This document shows positions 39,831 through 48,269 of a DNA stretch of 64,000 nucleotides, piece after piece. This DNA is from JACMQX01 sp040385105 (GTDB lineage Bacteria > Pseudomonadota > Gammaproteobacteria > Burkholderiales > Burkholderiaceae_C). Numbering within the stretch: the first letter of the stretch is position 1; each line of letters begins with the position of its first letter. The stretch covers positions 62,001-126,000 of the forward strand of contig JAZKHY010000004.1 in the NCBI GenBank assembly GCA_040385105.1. Direction: 5' to 3'. The position numbers were made by a program, and so were the translations under genes. A model generated the notes under the pieces. The model saw nothing but the letters and a program-made list of their open reading frames with translations. It was not told where the DNA came from and made no database searches.

Positions 39831-41257
39831 GGCGCGATGTCCGCAAGGCTTGCGACGAAGGCGTCAACACTGCCGACTCGCAGGTAAGCCAGGGCGCAGG
39901 ACAGGCCCGGGTCGCGCTCCCTGGCTGCGGCTACGCAACGCCCAGGGTCCACGCGCGCCTGGGCCGTGCGTGCCGGTGCCGTGCCTGCGGGCACGAACGA
40001 ATTGCCGGCAGCCGGCCCGGACAGTTCAATGTCGGGCGCCACACCCACCCGATGGACGGTGTTGCCGGACGGGCCGTGGTACAGCGCAGTCGTCAGCTTG
40101 AGGGCACCCCTCTCGTCGCCCAGCGGGAAGGTGGTCTGCACGCTGCCTTTGCCAAAGCTGCGCTGGCCCATCACCACCGCGCGGCCATGGTGCTGCAGCG
40201 CGTCGGCCACCAGCTCCGATGCAGATGCGGAACGGCCGTCAATCATCACCACCATCGGCACGCCTTCCAGCAGCTCTGCTGCATCGGCCTGCCATGCGCG
40301 CTGCCGGCTTGTGGAGCCGCCGCGCAACGAGACGATGTCACCCTTGCCAAGGAAGGTGTCCGCAACCCTCACCGCTTCGTGAAGCAGGCCACCGGGATTG
40401 CCGCGCATGTCGAGGACCACCGCCTGCGGCCTCACGCCGCCCGCCTCGCCGCTTGCCTCCGCAATGGCCTGCGCCAGCGAGGCCGAGACCGGGCCGCTGA
40501 AGGCGCCCAGCCGCAGCACCAGCACGTTGCCTTCCATGCTCCAGCGCAGCACCTGCCTGCGGATGGTGTCGCGGGTCAGCGCCACCGTGAACTCCTGCGC
40601 GGTGCCTGCCGGGGCGGCCCCCGCTTGTGCCGGCGTGCGCTGGATGGTAATGGTCACCGGCGTGCCCGGCTCGCCGCGCATGCGCGCAATGGCCTCGGCC
40701 AGCGGAACGCCCAGCAGCGGCAGCTCGTCGACCCGCACGATCAGGTCACCTGGCACCAGGCCCGCGCGCGCCGCCGGGCTGTCCGGCATGGGCGCCACCA
40801 CCCGCACCGCGCCGGCACTGGACTCCACTTCAAGCCCCAGGCCGCCGAAGCTGCCGCCCGACTCGCTGCGCTCGTTGGCATGGGTGCGGGCATCAAGATA
40901 GCGGGTATGCGGGTCGAGCGTGCGCAAGACCTCCTGGATGGCCTTCCTGAACACCTCGGCCGGCTCCCCTGCGCCGGGCGGCAGCGGCTCGACCACCTTC
41001 ATGGCGGTGGCGGCCAGGCCGGCCAGGTCCACAGGCAGCGCATGGCTGCGCTTGACCCGCTGCAGCACGGTCGCAAAAAGCTCCTGGTAGCGCAGTGACT
41101 GTTCACCGGGAACCACGGCCCGGGCATAGGCGCCCTGCAACGCGGCCAGCGCTTCATCGTCGATGGACGCAGGGGATGAAGCAGCAAATGAAATGCCTGC
41201 GCCAAGGAGCAGGCAGCCAGCCGTGAATGCGCGAAGCGTTGTGGATGTGTGATTCAT
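39827..41257 (-). CDS. S41-family C-terminal processing peptidase with PDZ domain
   Basis: 476 residues. The N-terminal signal peptide ends near ISFAASS (about 26). A helical region precedes a PDZ domain at about 140-220 (GGLGLEVESS, RAGLVPGDLIVRVD), then the S41 catalytic domain at about 250-450. The serine lies in GRSASASELVADAL and the lysine in GQRSFGKGSVQT, the normal Ser-Lys dyad. It acts in the periplasm on C-terminal degrons or unfolded proteins. ATG at 41257 is chosen for the signal peptide. The coupling with psuG looks accidental in function but is tight in sequence. Confidence 0.9.
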   Translation of the reverse strand: MNHTSTTLRAFTAGCLLLGAGISFAASSPASIDDEALAALQGAYARAVVPGEQSLRYQELFATVLQRVKRSHALPVDLAGLAATAMKVVEPLPPGAGEPAEVFRKAIQEVLRTLDPHTRYLDARTHANERSESGGSFGGLGLEVESSAGAVRVVAPMPDSPAARAGLVPGDLIVRVDELPLLGVPLAEAIARMRGEPGTPVTITIQRTPAQAGAAPAGTAQEFTVALTRDTIRRQVLRWSMEGNVLVLRLGAFSGPVSASLAQAIAEASGEAGGVRPQAVVLDMRGNPGGLLHEAVRVADTFLGKGDIVSLRGGSTSRQRAWQADAAELLEGVPMVVMIDGRSASASELVADALQHHGRAVVMGQRSFGKGSVQTTFPLGDERGALKLTTALYHGPSGNTVHRVGVAPDIELSGPAAGNSFVPAGTAPARTAQARVDPGRCVAAARERDPGLSCALAYLRVGSVDAFVASLADIAP

Positions 41258-41341
41258 CGCCGGCCCGTTAAAGCATTGGAAAGGACAGTATGTCACCTGC
41301 AAGCTTTGGCCGCCAGATTCAAAACCCCATTCTGCAGGGCT

Positions 41342-42658
41342 TCAGCCGGCAACGTCCAGCCGAGCCTCCAGGCCACCACCACTGCGGTTCGCCAACGTCA
41401 GCGTCCCGCCCAGCGCGAGCGACAGCTGGTGCGCTATCGCCAGGCCCAGGCCGGCGCCGCCGGTGTCGCGGTTGCGCGAGTTTTCAAGGCGGCGGAAGGG
41501 CTGCAGCACCGCGGCCAGCTCAGCCTCGGGAATGCCCGGCCCGCGGTCACGCACGGTGATGCTGAAGCCGACCTGCCCCAACGGTTCCATCAACAACTCC
41601 GCCGCGCCCGCAAACTTGAGCGCGTTGTCTGCCAGGTTGCCAACGATGCGGCGCAGGGCCAGCGGGCGGGTGAGCGCGGCAAGCCCTGTTCCGGGCAGCA
41701 GGCTGACCTGCCTCCCGGCATCGGCATAGTCACAGGCCATGCTGTCGAGCAGCGCCCGCAGGTCCACCCGCACCGGCGCTTCGTTCGCGCTGTGCGCGCT
41801 GCGCGCATAGGCGATGCCCTCGCGCACCAGCTCCTGCATGGCGTCCAGGTCCCGCTGCAGCTTGTCGCGCAGCGCGGTGTCGTCCAGCAGGTCGGCGCGC
41901 AGCCGCATCCGGGTGATCGGTGTCTGCAGGTCGTGCGACACGGCAGCCAGGATCTGCATGCGCTCGGCCAGGTAGGTTTCGATGCGTTGCTGGATGGCAT
42001 TGAGCGCGCGCGCCGCCTTCACCACCTCGCGCGGGCCATCCTCACTGAGCGGCCGTGCCGGCGTGCCGGGGCCGAGCGCGTCGGCCGCTTCGGCCAGCCG
42101 CTGCAGCGGGCGCGTCGCCAGCCGCACGGCCAGCCAGGTCAGCAGCAGGAGCAACAACAGCTGGATGGCCAGGACCGCTACCAGCAGGGGCGACACCTCC
42201 ATGCGCGGCGCCACGGCGCGCACGGCAAGGGGCGTTCCATCGGCTAGCCGGAAGTCAAAGCGGAAGCCGCCTGCCGCATCCGGGCTGCGCACCGCCGTCA
42301 CGCTGTAGCGCGAACCCAGGGTGCGCGACAGCTGCTCGCCGGCCTGCCGCGCCAGCGGCGAGTCGTCGGCCGGCCCGGGCTGGCCGGCGCCGAGCACCAG
42401 CTCATAATTGCGCCGCGCCAGCTTCGGCAACCAGGATGCCCGCTCCTGTGCCGGTACCCTCTCAAGAATGGCCACCGAGCTGGCCAGGTCCTGCGCCATG
42501 TAGGCAGCCATCATCGTGCGCGCCGCCGCGCCGCGCTCCAGGAAGACCAGCCAGAACGACAGCGCATGGGCCGCAACCAGCCCCGCCAGGAAGATCAGCG
42601 CGAGCCGGCCGAACAGCGTGTCGGGCCACAGCCGCCGCACAACATCCTGCGGCTTCAT
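41342..42658 (-). CDS. Sensor histidine kinase
   Basis: A 438-residue inner-membrane kinase: TM1 at about 16-40, periplasmic sensor about 41-155, TM2 about 156-180, HAMP, then the dimerisation helix with phospho-accepting His242 (SHDLQTPITRM). The ATP-binding domain has NLADNALKFAG and DRGPGIP. It overlaps the response-regulator gene by 4 bp (ATGA). The signal is unknown. As the divergent genes encode a thiol-disulphide pathway, an envelope redox or metal signal is plausible. Confidence 0.92.
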   Translation of the reverse strand: MKPQDVVRRLWPDTLFGRLALIFLAGLVAAHALSFWLVFLERGAAARTMMAAYMAQDLASSVAILERVPAQERASWLPKLARRNYELVLGAGQPGPADDSPLARQAGEQLSRTLGSRYSVTAVRSPDAAGGFRFDFRLADGTPLAVRAVAPRMEVSPLLVAVLAIQLLLLLLLTWLAVRLATRPLQRLAEAADALGPGTPARPLSEDGPREVVKAARALNAIQQRIETYLAERMQILAAVSHDLQTPITRMRLRADLLDDTALRDKLQRDLDAMQELVREGIAYARSAHSANEAPVRVDLRALLDSMACDYADAGRQVSLLPGTGLAALTRPLALRRIVGNLADNALKFAGAAELLMEPLGQVGFSITVRDRGPGIPEAELAAVLQPFRRLENSRNRDTGGAGLGLAIAHQLSLALGGTLTLANRSGGGLEARLDVAG

Positions 42659-43404
42659 GCCGCAGGCCCTGCCGGGGCTTGTGCCGGACGCACCTGCTCG
42701 CAGAACACATAGCCTTCATTGCGCACTGTCTTGATATAGCGGGGCTCGCGCGCGCCGTCGCCCAGGCGCTGGCGCAGCCGGCTCACCAGCAGGTCGATGG
42801 AGCGGTCGAATATCTCCGCGTCGCGGCCCTGGGTCAGGTTGAGCAGCTGGTCGCGGTTGAGCACCCGCTGCGGGTTGTCCAGGAACACGCGCAGCAGCCG
42901 GTACTCGGCGCCGCTCAGCGCCACCTGTGTGCCCGTTGCGTCGGCCAGGTGCCGGCCCGTGGTGTCAAGCTGCCAGCCACCGAAGGCCAGGAGCCGCGAA
43001 GGCTCGCTGCCCTGCATGTTGGGCGGCAACATGCGGGTGCGCCGCAGGACCGAGCGTATGCGCGCCAGCAGCTCGCGCGCCGCAAACGGCTTGGCCAGGT
43101 AGTCGTCCGCGCCCATCTCCAGGCCCAGGATGCGGTCTGCCTCGTCGCCGCGCGCGGTGAGCATCACCACCGGTATGGCCTGCGGCCCGCTGCGCAGCTC
43201 ACGGCACAGGGCCAGGCCGTCCGTGCCCGGCAGCATCAGGTCGAGCACGATGAGATCGACCGTGTGGCCGGCAAGGAAGGCGCGCATCTGCCGGCCGTCA
43301 GCCACGGCGCTGGCTCGCAGGCCCTGCTTGTGCAGGTACTGCGTGAGCAGCTCGCGGATGTCGGCGTCGTCGTCGACAACGAGGATGTGGTCGGGCTCGT
43401 CCAT
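42655..43404 (-). CDS. OmpR-family response regulator
   Basis: A 249-residue response regulator. The receiver domain (about 7-120) has the acidic pocket VVDDDAD (9-15), phospho-acceptor Asp55 (LIVLDLMLPG) and the conserved Lys in YLAKPFAARELLARI. The C-terminal winged helix covers about 150-240 (RDQLLNLTQGRD, SIDLLVSRLRQRL). ATG at 43404 is the conserved start. It is divergent from the ccdA-like gene; the TGTATCC repeats between them are its likely binding sites. Confidence 0.93.
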   Translation of the reverse strand: MDEPDHILVVDDDADIRELLTQYLHKQGLRASAVADGRQMRAFLAGHTVDLIVLDLMLPGTDGLALCRELRSGPQAIPVVMLTARGDEADRILGLEMGADDYLAKPFAARELLARIRSVLRRTRMLPPNMQGSEPSRLLAFGGWQLDTTGRHLADATGTQVALSGAEYRLLRVFLDNPQRVLNRDQLLNLTQGRDAEIFDRSIDLLVSRLRQRLGDGAREPRYIKTVRNEGYVFCEQVRPAQAPAGPAA

Positions 43405-43447
43405 GCCCGTTTGTACTCCATCGCCCCGGCCTGCCCGGTCGCTGCCA

Positions 43448-43524
43448 TGTATCCCACTGTATCCGGAGCGCCTCCAGACAAGCCCGCTTGCAAAAATGCC
43501 GCGCGGCGACACAGCCCGGATACA
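43448..43524. promoter_or_regulatory. Repeated TGTATCC sites between the response-regulator and ccdA-like genes
   Basis: TGTATCC occurs at 43448-43454 and again at 43458-43464, in direct orientation exactly 10 bp apart, which is the normal arrangement for OmpR/PhoB-type dimers. The reverse complement GGATACA lies at 43518-43524, nearer the ccdA-like gene. The 205-bp intergenic region is otherwise GC-rich with no clear sigma-70 promoter. The sites suggest that the two-component system controls itself and the redox operon. Confidence 0.6.
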
Positions 43525-43609
43525 CCGGCGCGATGCAATGCAGTCCTCACCAACGACAGGGGCCTTGCATGACAACACACACTTCTGAACCCGCGCACCG
43601 GAGCGCGCC

Positions 43610-44311
43610 ATGATCGACCCCGTCCTGGCGGTGCTGGCCGGCATGCTGACCATTGCCGCGCCCTGCGTGCTGCCGATGCTGCCGGTCGTGCTCGGTGCGT
43701 CCGTCGGCCAGCAGGACCGCACGCGCCCCGTTTTCATCTCGCTGGGTTTCGCCCTCGCCTTCTCGGCGGTCGGGCTGCTGTTCAGCGGCGTCTCGCGCAT
43801 GGTCGGCCTGTCGCAGGAGAGCCTGCGGGACCTCGCGGTGTTCATGCTGCTGCTGTTCGGCGTGCTCATGATCTGGCGCGCGCCATTCGACTGGCTGGCG
43901 GTGCGCATGAACGGCCTGCTCAACCGGGTCCACGCCGTCGGGGCGAGGGCCGGCGGCGGCAAGGCCGGCGGCCTGGTGGTCGGGCTCACCCTTGGCGCAC
44001 TGTGGACGCCGTGCGCAGGGCCGGTGCTCGGCGCCATCCTCACGCTGGTCGCCACCGCGCCGGGCATTGGCCATGCGGGCCTGCTGCTTGCCTGCTATTC
44101 GCTGGGCGCCGCGCTTCCGATGATGGCCATTGCCTATGGCGGCCAGTACGTCACCACGCGGGTGGGGCAGCTTGCGCGGCGGGCGCACGGCACCCGGCAG
44201 GCCTTCGGGATTCTCATCATCCTCACTGCCCTTGCGATGTACTTCCAGTACGACGCGGTGGTCACGGTGTGGCTCTCCGGCTTCTACCCGCAAACGGGAA
44301 CAGGACTCTGA
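43610..44311 (+). CDS. CcdA/DsbD-type transmembrane thiol-electron transporter
   Basis: A 233-residue inner-membrane protein with about six hydrophobic segments. It carries the two conserved cysteine motifs of the CcdA/DsbD membrane domain: APCVLP (near residue 17) and TPCAGP (near 128). Such proteins move reducing power from cytoplasmic thioredoxin across the membrane to a periplasmic thiol protein. The following gene, 1 bp downstream, encodes a suitable exported thioredoxin. It is divergent from the two-component genes. Confidence 0.9.
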   Translation: MIDPVLAVLAGMLTIAAPCVLPMLPVVLGASVGQQDRTRPVFISLGFALAFSAVGLLFSGVSRMVGLSQESLRDLAVFMLLLFGVLMIWRAPFDWLAVRMNGLLNRVHAVGARAGGGKAGGLVVGLTLGALWTPCAGPVLGAILTLVATAPGIGHAGLLLACYSLGAALPMMAIAYGGQYVTTRVGQLARRAHGTRQAFGILIILTALAMYFQYDAVVTVWLSGFYPQTGTGL

Positions 44312-44312
44312 C

Positions 44313-44864
44313 ATGAACAACACACCCGCCGGTCTCCAGCGCCGCGCACTGCTCGGCTCCGCGCTCGCGCTGGCCGCAGGCACCCCGGCCGCCCTCGCTG
44401 CGCCCGCCCTGCGCGACTACGGTGCCGCACCGGGCTTCACCGGCATCGTGCAGTGGCTCAACTCGCCGCCCCTGGCGCTGGACGCGCTGCGCGGCAAGGT
44501 GGTGCTGGTGGACTTCTGGACCTACTCCTGCATCAACTGCCTGCGCACGCTGCCGTATGTCAACCGCTGGGCCGGGACGTACAAGGCCCAGGGCCTGGTG
44601 GTGGTGGGCGTGCACACGCCGGAGTTCGCCTTCGAGCACGCCACTGCCAACGTGCAAACCGCCATGAAACGCTTCGGCGTGAAGCACCCCGTGGCCCAGG
44701 ACAACCACTACGCCACCTGGAAGGCCTGGAGCAACCAGTACTGGCCGGCTGTCTACCTCGTTGACGCGCAGGGGCGCATCCGCTTCAGGAACTTCGGCGA
44801 AGGCCGTTACGAAGAGACAGAAGCTGCGATCCGCTCACTGCTGGCCGAGGCTGCGGCCCGCTGA
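44313..44864 (+). CDS. Exported thioredoxin/TlpA-like protein
   Basis: A 183-residue thioredoxin-fold protein with active site Cys73-x-x-Cys76 (YSCINCLRTLPY), like the thioredoxin domain of DipZ. The N-terminus has a twin-arginine-like signal (LQRRALLGSALAL, cleavage near ALAA at 30). ATG at 44313 follows the ccdA-like stop by 1 bp, so the two form a redox relay: electrons pass from the membrane protein to this periplasmic thioredoxin. Likely targets are oxidised periplasmic cysteines or methionine sulphoxides. The serine hydrolase gene follows 37 bp later. Confidence 0.9.
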   Translation: MNNTPAGLQRRALLGSALALAAGTPAALAAPALRDYGAAPGFTGIVQWLNSPPLALDALRGKVVLVDFWTYSCINCLRTLPYVNRWAGTYKAQGLVVVGVHTPEFAFEHATANVQTAMKRFGVKHPVAQDNHYATWKAWSNQYWPAVYLVDAQGRIRFRNFGEGRYEETEAAIRSLLAEAAAR

Positions 44865-44901
44865 AATTCCACCCGTTTTCCACCACCCTGAAAGTGCAAC
44901 C

Positions 44902-46212
44902 ATGACATCATCCTCACGTACCGGCTTCCGCCTCGCCATCCTTGCGGCGGCCCTGGCCGCAACCACCGCAGCCTGGGCCCAGGCGCCACAGCTTCCGCCG
45001 CCCGAAGCCAGCGACCCCGTCGCGCTCGGCATCATGCTGGGCTTCCCGCCGGCGGCCGACAAGACGGTACGCCTGGCCAATATACTCAAATACCCAAATA
45101 CGCGCTGGGCCATGCAGCATATGCGCGAGCTTGCACCGGCGGTGGCCGTCTGGCGGGGCGCAGGCGCGCCATCCGCCTTGCCGGCCGCACCCCGCGCGCT
45201 GGAGGCCGTCCAGTTTGAGGACGACAAGGGCCAGCGCACCAGCATCGCGGACTGGCAGCGCAACACCTACACCGACGGCCTGATCGTGCTGCACAAGGGC
45301 AAGGTGGTCAGCGAGAGCCTGTACGCCGGCATGCAGGCGCACGCTCCGCATGCACTGTGGTCGCTTTCCAAGTCGTTCACCGGCCTGCTGGCCGCCGCGC
45401 TGATTGCCGAGGGCCGCATCGACCCGAATGCACTCGTCTCCAGCTACCTGCCGGAACTCAGGGACAGCGCCTGGGCCGACGCCACCGTGCAGCAGACGCT
45501 GGACATGACCACTGGCGTCGCCTACGCCGAAGATTTCCGCGACCCGAGCTCGGGCATCTTCCAGTACCTGTTCGCCGCCGGCCTGGTTCCGGCGCCGGCG
45601 GGCTACGCCGGCCCGCGCACCATTCCCGAATACCTGAAGACGGTGAAGAAGCAGGGCGAGCACGGCGCCGGCTTCACCTACAAGACGGTGGACACCGAAG
45701 TCATCGGCTGGGTGATGTCGCGCATCACCGGCAAGAGCTTTGCCACGCTGCTGTCCGAGCGCGTCTGGTCGCGCATCGGCGCGCAGGAAGATGCCTATGC
45801 GCTGGTGGACCCGACGGGCACCCAGCTGGCCAGCATCGGCGTGAACACCACCCTGCGCGACCTGGCGCGCGTGGGCGAGATGCTGCGCCTGGACGGCCGC
45901 CACAACGGCCAGCAGGTGGTACCGGCCGCTGCCGTCGCCGGCATCCGCAAGGGCGGCGACCCGGAGAAGTTCAAGGCCGCCAACATGCCGATGCGCGCCG
46001 GCTATTCGTACCACAACCATTTCTGGATACCGCACGACGCGGCCGGCACTTTCGAGATGAAAGGGCTCTTCGGCCAGCATGTCCATGTCAATCCCGCCGC
46101 AGGTGTCGTCATCGTGAAGCTGTCATCGCACCCGGTTGGCGACACGCGCTTCACCCATGCGCTGGACCGCAAGGCCTTTGCGGCAATTGCGGCAGCGGTG
46201 TCGGCACCCTGA
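44902..46212 (+). CDS. Secreted serine hydrolase, class C beta-lactamase/6-aminohexanoate-dimer hydrolase type
   Basis: 436 residues with a signal peptide (hydrophobic 10-24, cleavage near AWAQ). The SxxK catalytic motif is Ser154-Leu-Ser-Lys157 (LWSLSKSF). Family members include class C beta-lactamases, DD-peptidases, esterases and nylon-oligomer hydrolases. ATG at 44902 is preceded by an AAAG stretch rather than a strong ribosome-binding site. It may be co-transcribed with the thioredoxin pair. Substrate unknown. Confidence 0.87.
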   Translation: MTSSSRTGFRLAILAAALAATTAAWAQAPQLPPPEASDPVALGIMLGFPPAADKTVRLANILKYPNTRWAMQHMRELAPAVAVWRGAGAPSALPAAPRALEAVQFEDDKGQRTSIADWQRNTYTDGLIVLHKGKVVSESLYAGMQAHAPHALWSLSKSFTGLLAAALIAEGRIDPNALVSSYLPELRDSAWADATVQQTLDMTTGVAYAEDFRDPSSGIFQYLFAAGLVPAPAGYAGPRTIPEYLKTVKKQGEHGAGFTYKTVDTEVIGWVMSRITGKSFATLLSERVWSRIGAQEDAYALVDPTGTQLASIGVNTTLRDLARVGEMLRLDGRHNGQQVVPAAAVAGIRKGGDPEKFKAANMPMRAGYSYHNHFWIPHDAAGTFEMKGLFGQHVHVNPAAGVVIVKLSSHPVGDTRFTHALDRKAFAAIAAAVSAP

Positions 46213-46240
46213 GCGCACTGCCCGGGCCGGGCGCAAAGGC

Positions 46241-47158
46241 TCAGCGCGCCTTGCGCACACCCGGCACGGGCCTGCCGTCCGGCCGGCGGCTGACAGCCAG
46301 GTCCATCAGCGCGTGCGCCGCGACCGAGAGGCTCTCCCCTGCGCGGGCGATGATGTAGATCTCGCGCCTGAGACCCATCGAGCGCATCGGCCGCGTGACG
46401 ATGCCGGCCTTGTCAAAATGGAACAGCGTGAGCGCCGGCACCACGCTGATGCCGACATTGCTTTCGACCATGCCCATGACGGTGGCCAGGTGCTCAACCT
46501 CCAGCACCGTGTTCATCTGCAGCGGGTGCAGCAGCGCCTCCAGGTGCTGGCGCACGCTGCTGGCGCGCGACATGTGCACGAAGGGATGGCTCACCAGGTC
46601 TTTCGGGCGCACGGTCTTCTGCCGTGCGAGCGGGTGGTCCCTGTGGCACACCAGGTGGAACTCGTCCGAACAGAGCAGCCGGGTGGACAGGTCGCCCTGG
46701 CCGGGGCTGCTGGAGGCCAGCGCCAGGTCCACCTTGCCCCGGCGCACCAGCTCCACGCACTGGTCCGACAGGGTGTCGGTCAGCGACAGCTCGATGCCTG
46801 GGTACATGCCCCGGAACTCGCCGAAGACACCCGGCAGCCAGCCTGCGCACAGCGAAGGCAGCGCCGCGACGGCGACACGGCCCTTGCGCTTGCCGACATG
46901 CTCGCTCATGTTGGCCAGCACATCGTCCATGTCCCGCAAAAGCCTCGCGGCGGATTCGGCGAACAGCCGGCCCTCGCTGGTGAACTGCACATTGCGCGTG
47001 TCCCGGTCAAACAGGCGCGTGCCCATGCCCGACTCCAGCTGCCGGATCAGCGCGCTGAAGGCCGGCTGGGACAGGTGGCATTGCTCGGCCGCACGGGTGA
47101 AGTTGCGCAACTCGCCCAGGGTGAGGAAGGCGCGGAGGTGGCGGCTGGACAGATTCAT
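46241..47158 (-). CDS. LysR-family transcriptional regulator
   Basis: A 305-residue LysR protein. The N-terminal HTH (about 5-62) includes FTRAAEQCHLSQPAFSALIRQLE; the effector-binding domain follows from about residue 90. ATG at 47158 (MNLSSRHLRAF) is preferred to the longer form from 47197. It is divergent from the MetX-like/Bug/AtuA operon and is the expected activator of that operon, with a site in the 73-bp gap. Confidence 0.92.
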   Translation of the reverse strand: MNLSSRHLRAFLTLGELRNFTRAAEQCHLSQPAFSALIRQLESGMGTRLFDRDTRNVQFTSEGRLFAESAARLLRDMDDVLANMSEHVGKRKGRVAVAALPSLCAGWLPGVFGEFRGMYPGIELSLTDTLSDQCVELVRRGKVDLALASSSPGQGDLSTRLLCSDEFHLVCHRDHPLARQKTVRPKDLVSHPFVHMSRASSVRQHLEALLHPLQMNTVLEVEHLATVMGMVESNVGISVVPALTLFHFDKAGIVTRPMRSMGLRREIYIIARAGESLSVAAHALMDLAVSRRPDGRPVPGVRKAR

Positions 47159-47169
47159 CTGAAAACCGG

Positions 47170-47201
47170 ATTTGTTGATCTGAATTACCAATTTCACAAA
47201 T
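47170..47201. promoter_or_regulatory. Inverted repeat between LysR gene and MetX-like operon
   Basis: ATTTGT (47170-47175) and ACAAAT (47196-47201) form a 6-bp inverted repeat with a 20-bp spacer, spanning most of the AT-richer part of the divergent gap. LysR proteins usually bind T-N11-A sites within such interrupted dyads. The repeat is short, so chance is possible. Confidence 0.35.
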
Positions 47202-47231
47202 GATACAGCCCGGCCTACAGTGCGGGCACAG

Positions 47232-48269
47232 ATGACAACGAGACAAGTCGACTATTCCGCCAACGCAGCGCCGGTGGCCGGCACCGAGGCCAGCCACGGC
47301 ATCGGCCGCTTCGCATTCGAGGCCGGCGGCGCGCTGGACGACCTGGTGGTCGGCTACGTCACCCACGGCGTCCTGAACGGCGCACGCGACAACGCCATCC
47401 TGCTGCTGCCGGGCACGGCCAACAACCGGCACAGCGCCGACGGCTACATCGGCCCCGGCAAGGCCTTCGACACCAGCCGGTACTTCATCATCGCGGTCGA
47501 TGCCATCGGCGCCGGGACATCGTCCAAACCTTCGGATGGACTGGGCGGGCGCTTTCCTTCGTACAACATCCGCGACATGGTGCGGGCGGAGCTGGCGCTG
47601 GTGCAGCAGGTGTTCGGCATTTCCCGGCTTCGGGCGGTGGCCGGCGCATCGATGGGTGCATTCCAGGCGCTGGAGTGGTCCATCCTGCAGCCGGACATGA
47701 TGGACTCGTCCATCCTCATCGTGCCTGCGGCGCGAGCGGGCAACACATTCAAGTCCATCGTGTCCGTCGCAACGCAGGCGGTGAAGCTCGACCCGGAATG
47801 GAACAACGGCGAGTATCGCAACCAGCCTCTCGCAGGCCTGCGGATGGCCGGGCGCCTCTACTACCCGTGGACAGTGACGGACGCGTGGATCGAGCAGCTG
47901 TCACCCGCGCAGCTGGACGCCGAGACAGGCAACACCATCGAGCGCGCCGCCCGGTGGGATGCCTGGGACTTCATCAGGCGGTACGAGGCATCCGCCAGCC
48001 ACGATGTGTCGCAAGCTTTTGGTGGAGACATGGCTCGTGCCCTCGCCTGCGTGAAGGCACGCACGCTGGTGCTGCCATCGGCCACCGACCGGCTGCTGCC
48101 GGTGGACGCAGCGCGCGCAATGGCGCAGGGCATCCGCCACGCGGCATATGCCGAAATCCCCGGCGCAAGGGGCCACCTGGGCTGGCGCGCTGTGGAAGGC
48201 GCCCCCGAAACCGGATTTATCAACGACCAGATCGCCCTGTTCCTGGGCAGCCTGGGCACACAAGGATGA
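47232..48269 (+). CDS. MetX-like alpha/beta hydrolase (homoserine O-acetyltransferase family)
   Basis: A 345-residue alpha/beta-hydrolase related to homoserine O-acetyltransferase. The early LLPGT segment and the nucleophile elbow GASMGAFQALEW (Ser140) are typical; MetX-like enzymes carry GGSMGG at this place. ATG at 47232 is preferred to GTG at 47220. The gene leads an operon of two Bug proteins and a split AtuA, not a methionine locus. An ester, thioester or lactone hydrolase for an imported acid is more likely than amino acid synthesis. It overlaps the next gene by 4 bp. Confidence 0.85.
   Translation: MTTRQVDYSANAAPVAGTEASHGIGRFAFEAGGALDDLVVGYVTHGVLNGARDNAILLLPGTANNRHSADGYIGPGKAFDTSRYFIIAVDAIGAGTSSKPSDGLGGRFPSYNIRDMVRAELALVQQVFGISRLRAVAGASMGAFQALEWSILQPDMMDSSILIVPAARAGNTFKSIVSVATQAVKLDPEWNNGEYRNQPLAGLRMAGRLYYPWTVTDAWIEQLSPAQLDAETGNTIERAARWDAWDFIRRYEASASHDVSQAFGGDMARALACVKARTLVLPSATDRLLPVDAARAMAQGIRHAAYAEIPGARGHLGWRAVEGAPETGFINDQIALFLGSLGTQG

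Noticed and set aside
47232..48269. Annotating the alpha/beta hydrolase as metX
   Set aside because: The nucleophile elbow and context (Bug, AtuA) differ from methionine biosynthesis loci, and metW is absent.
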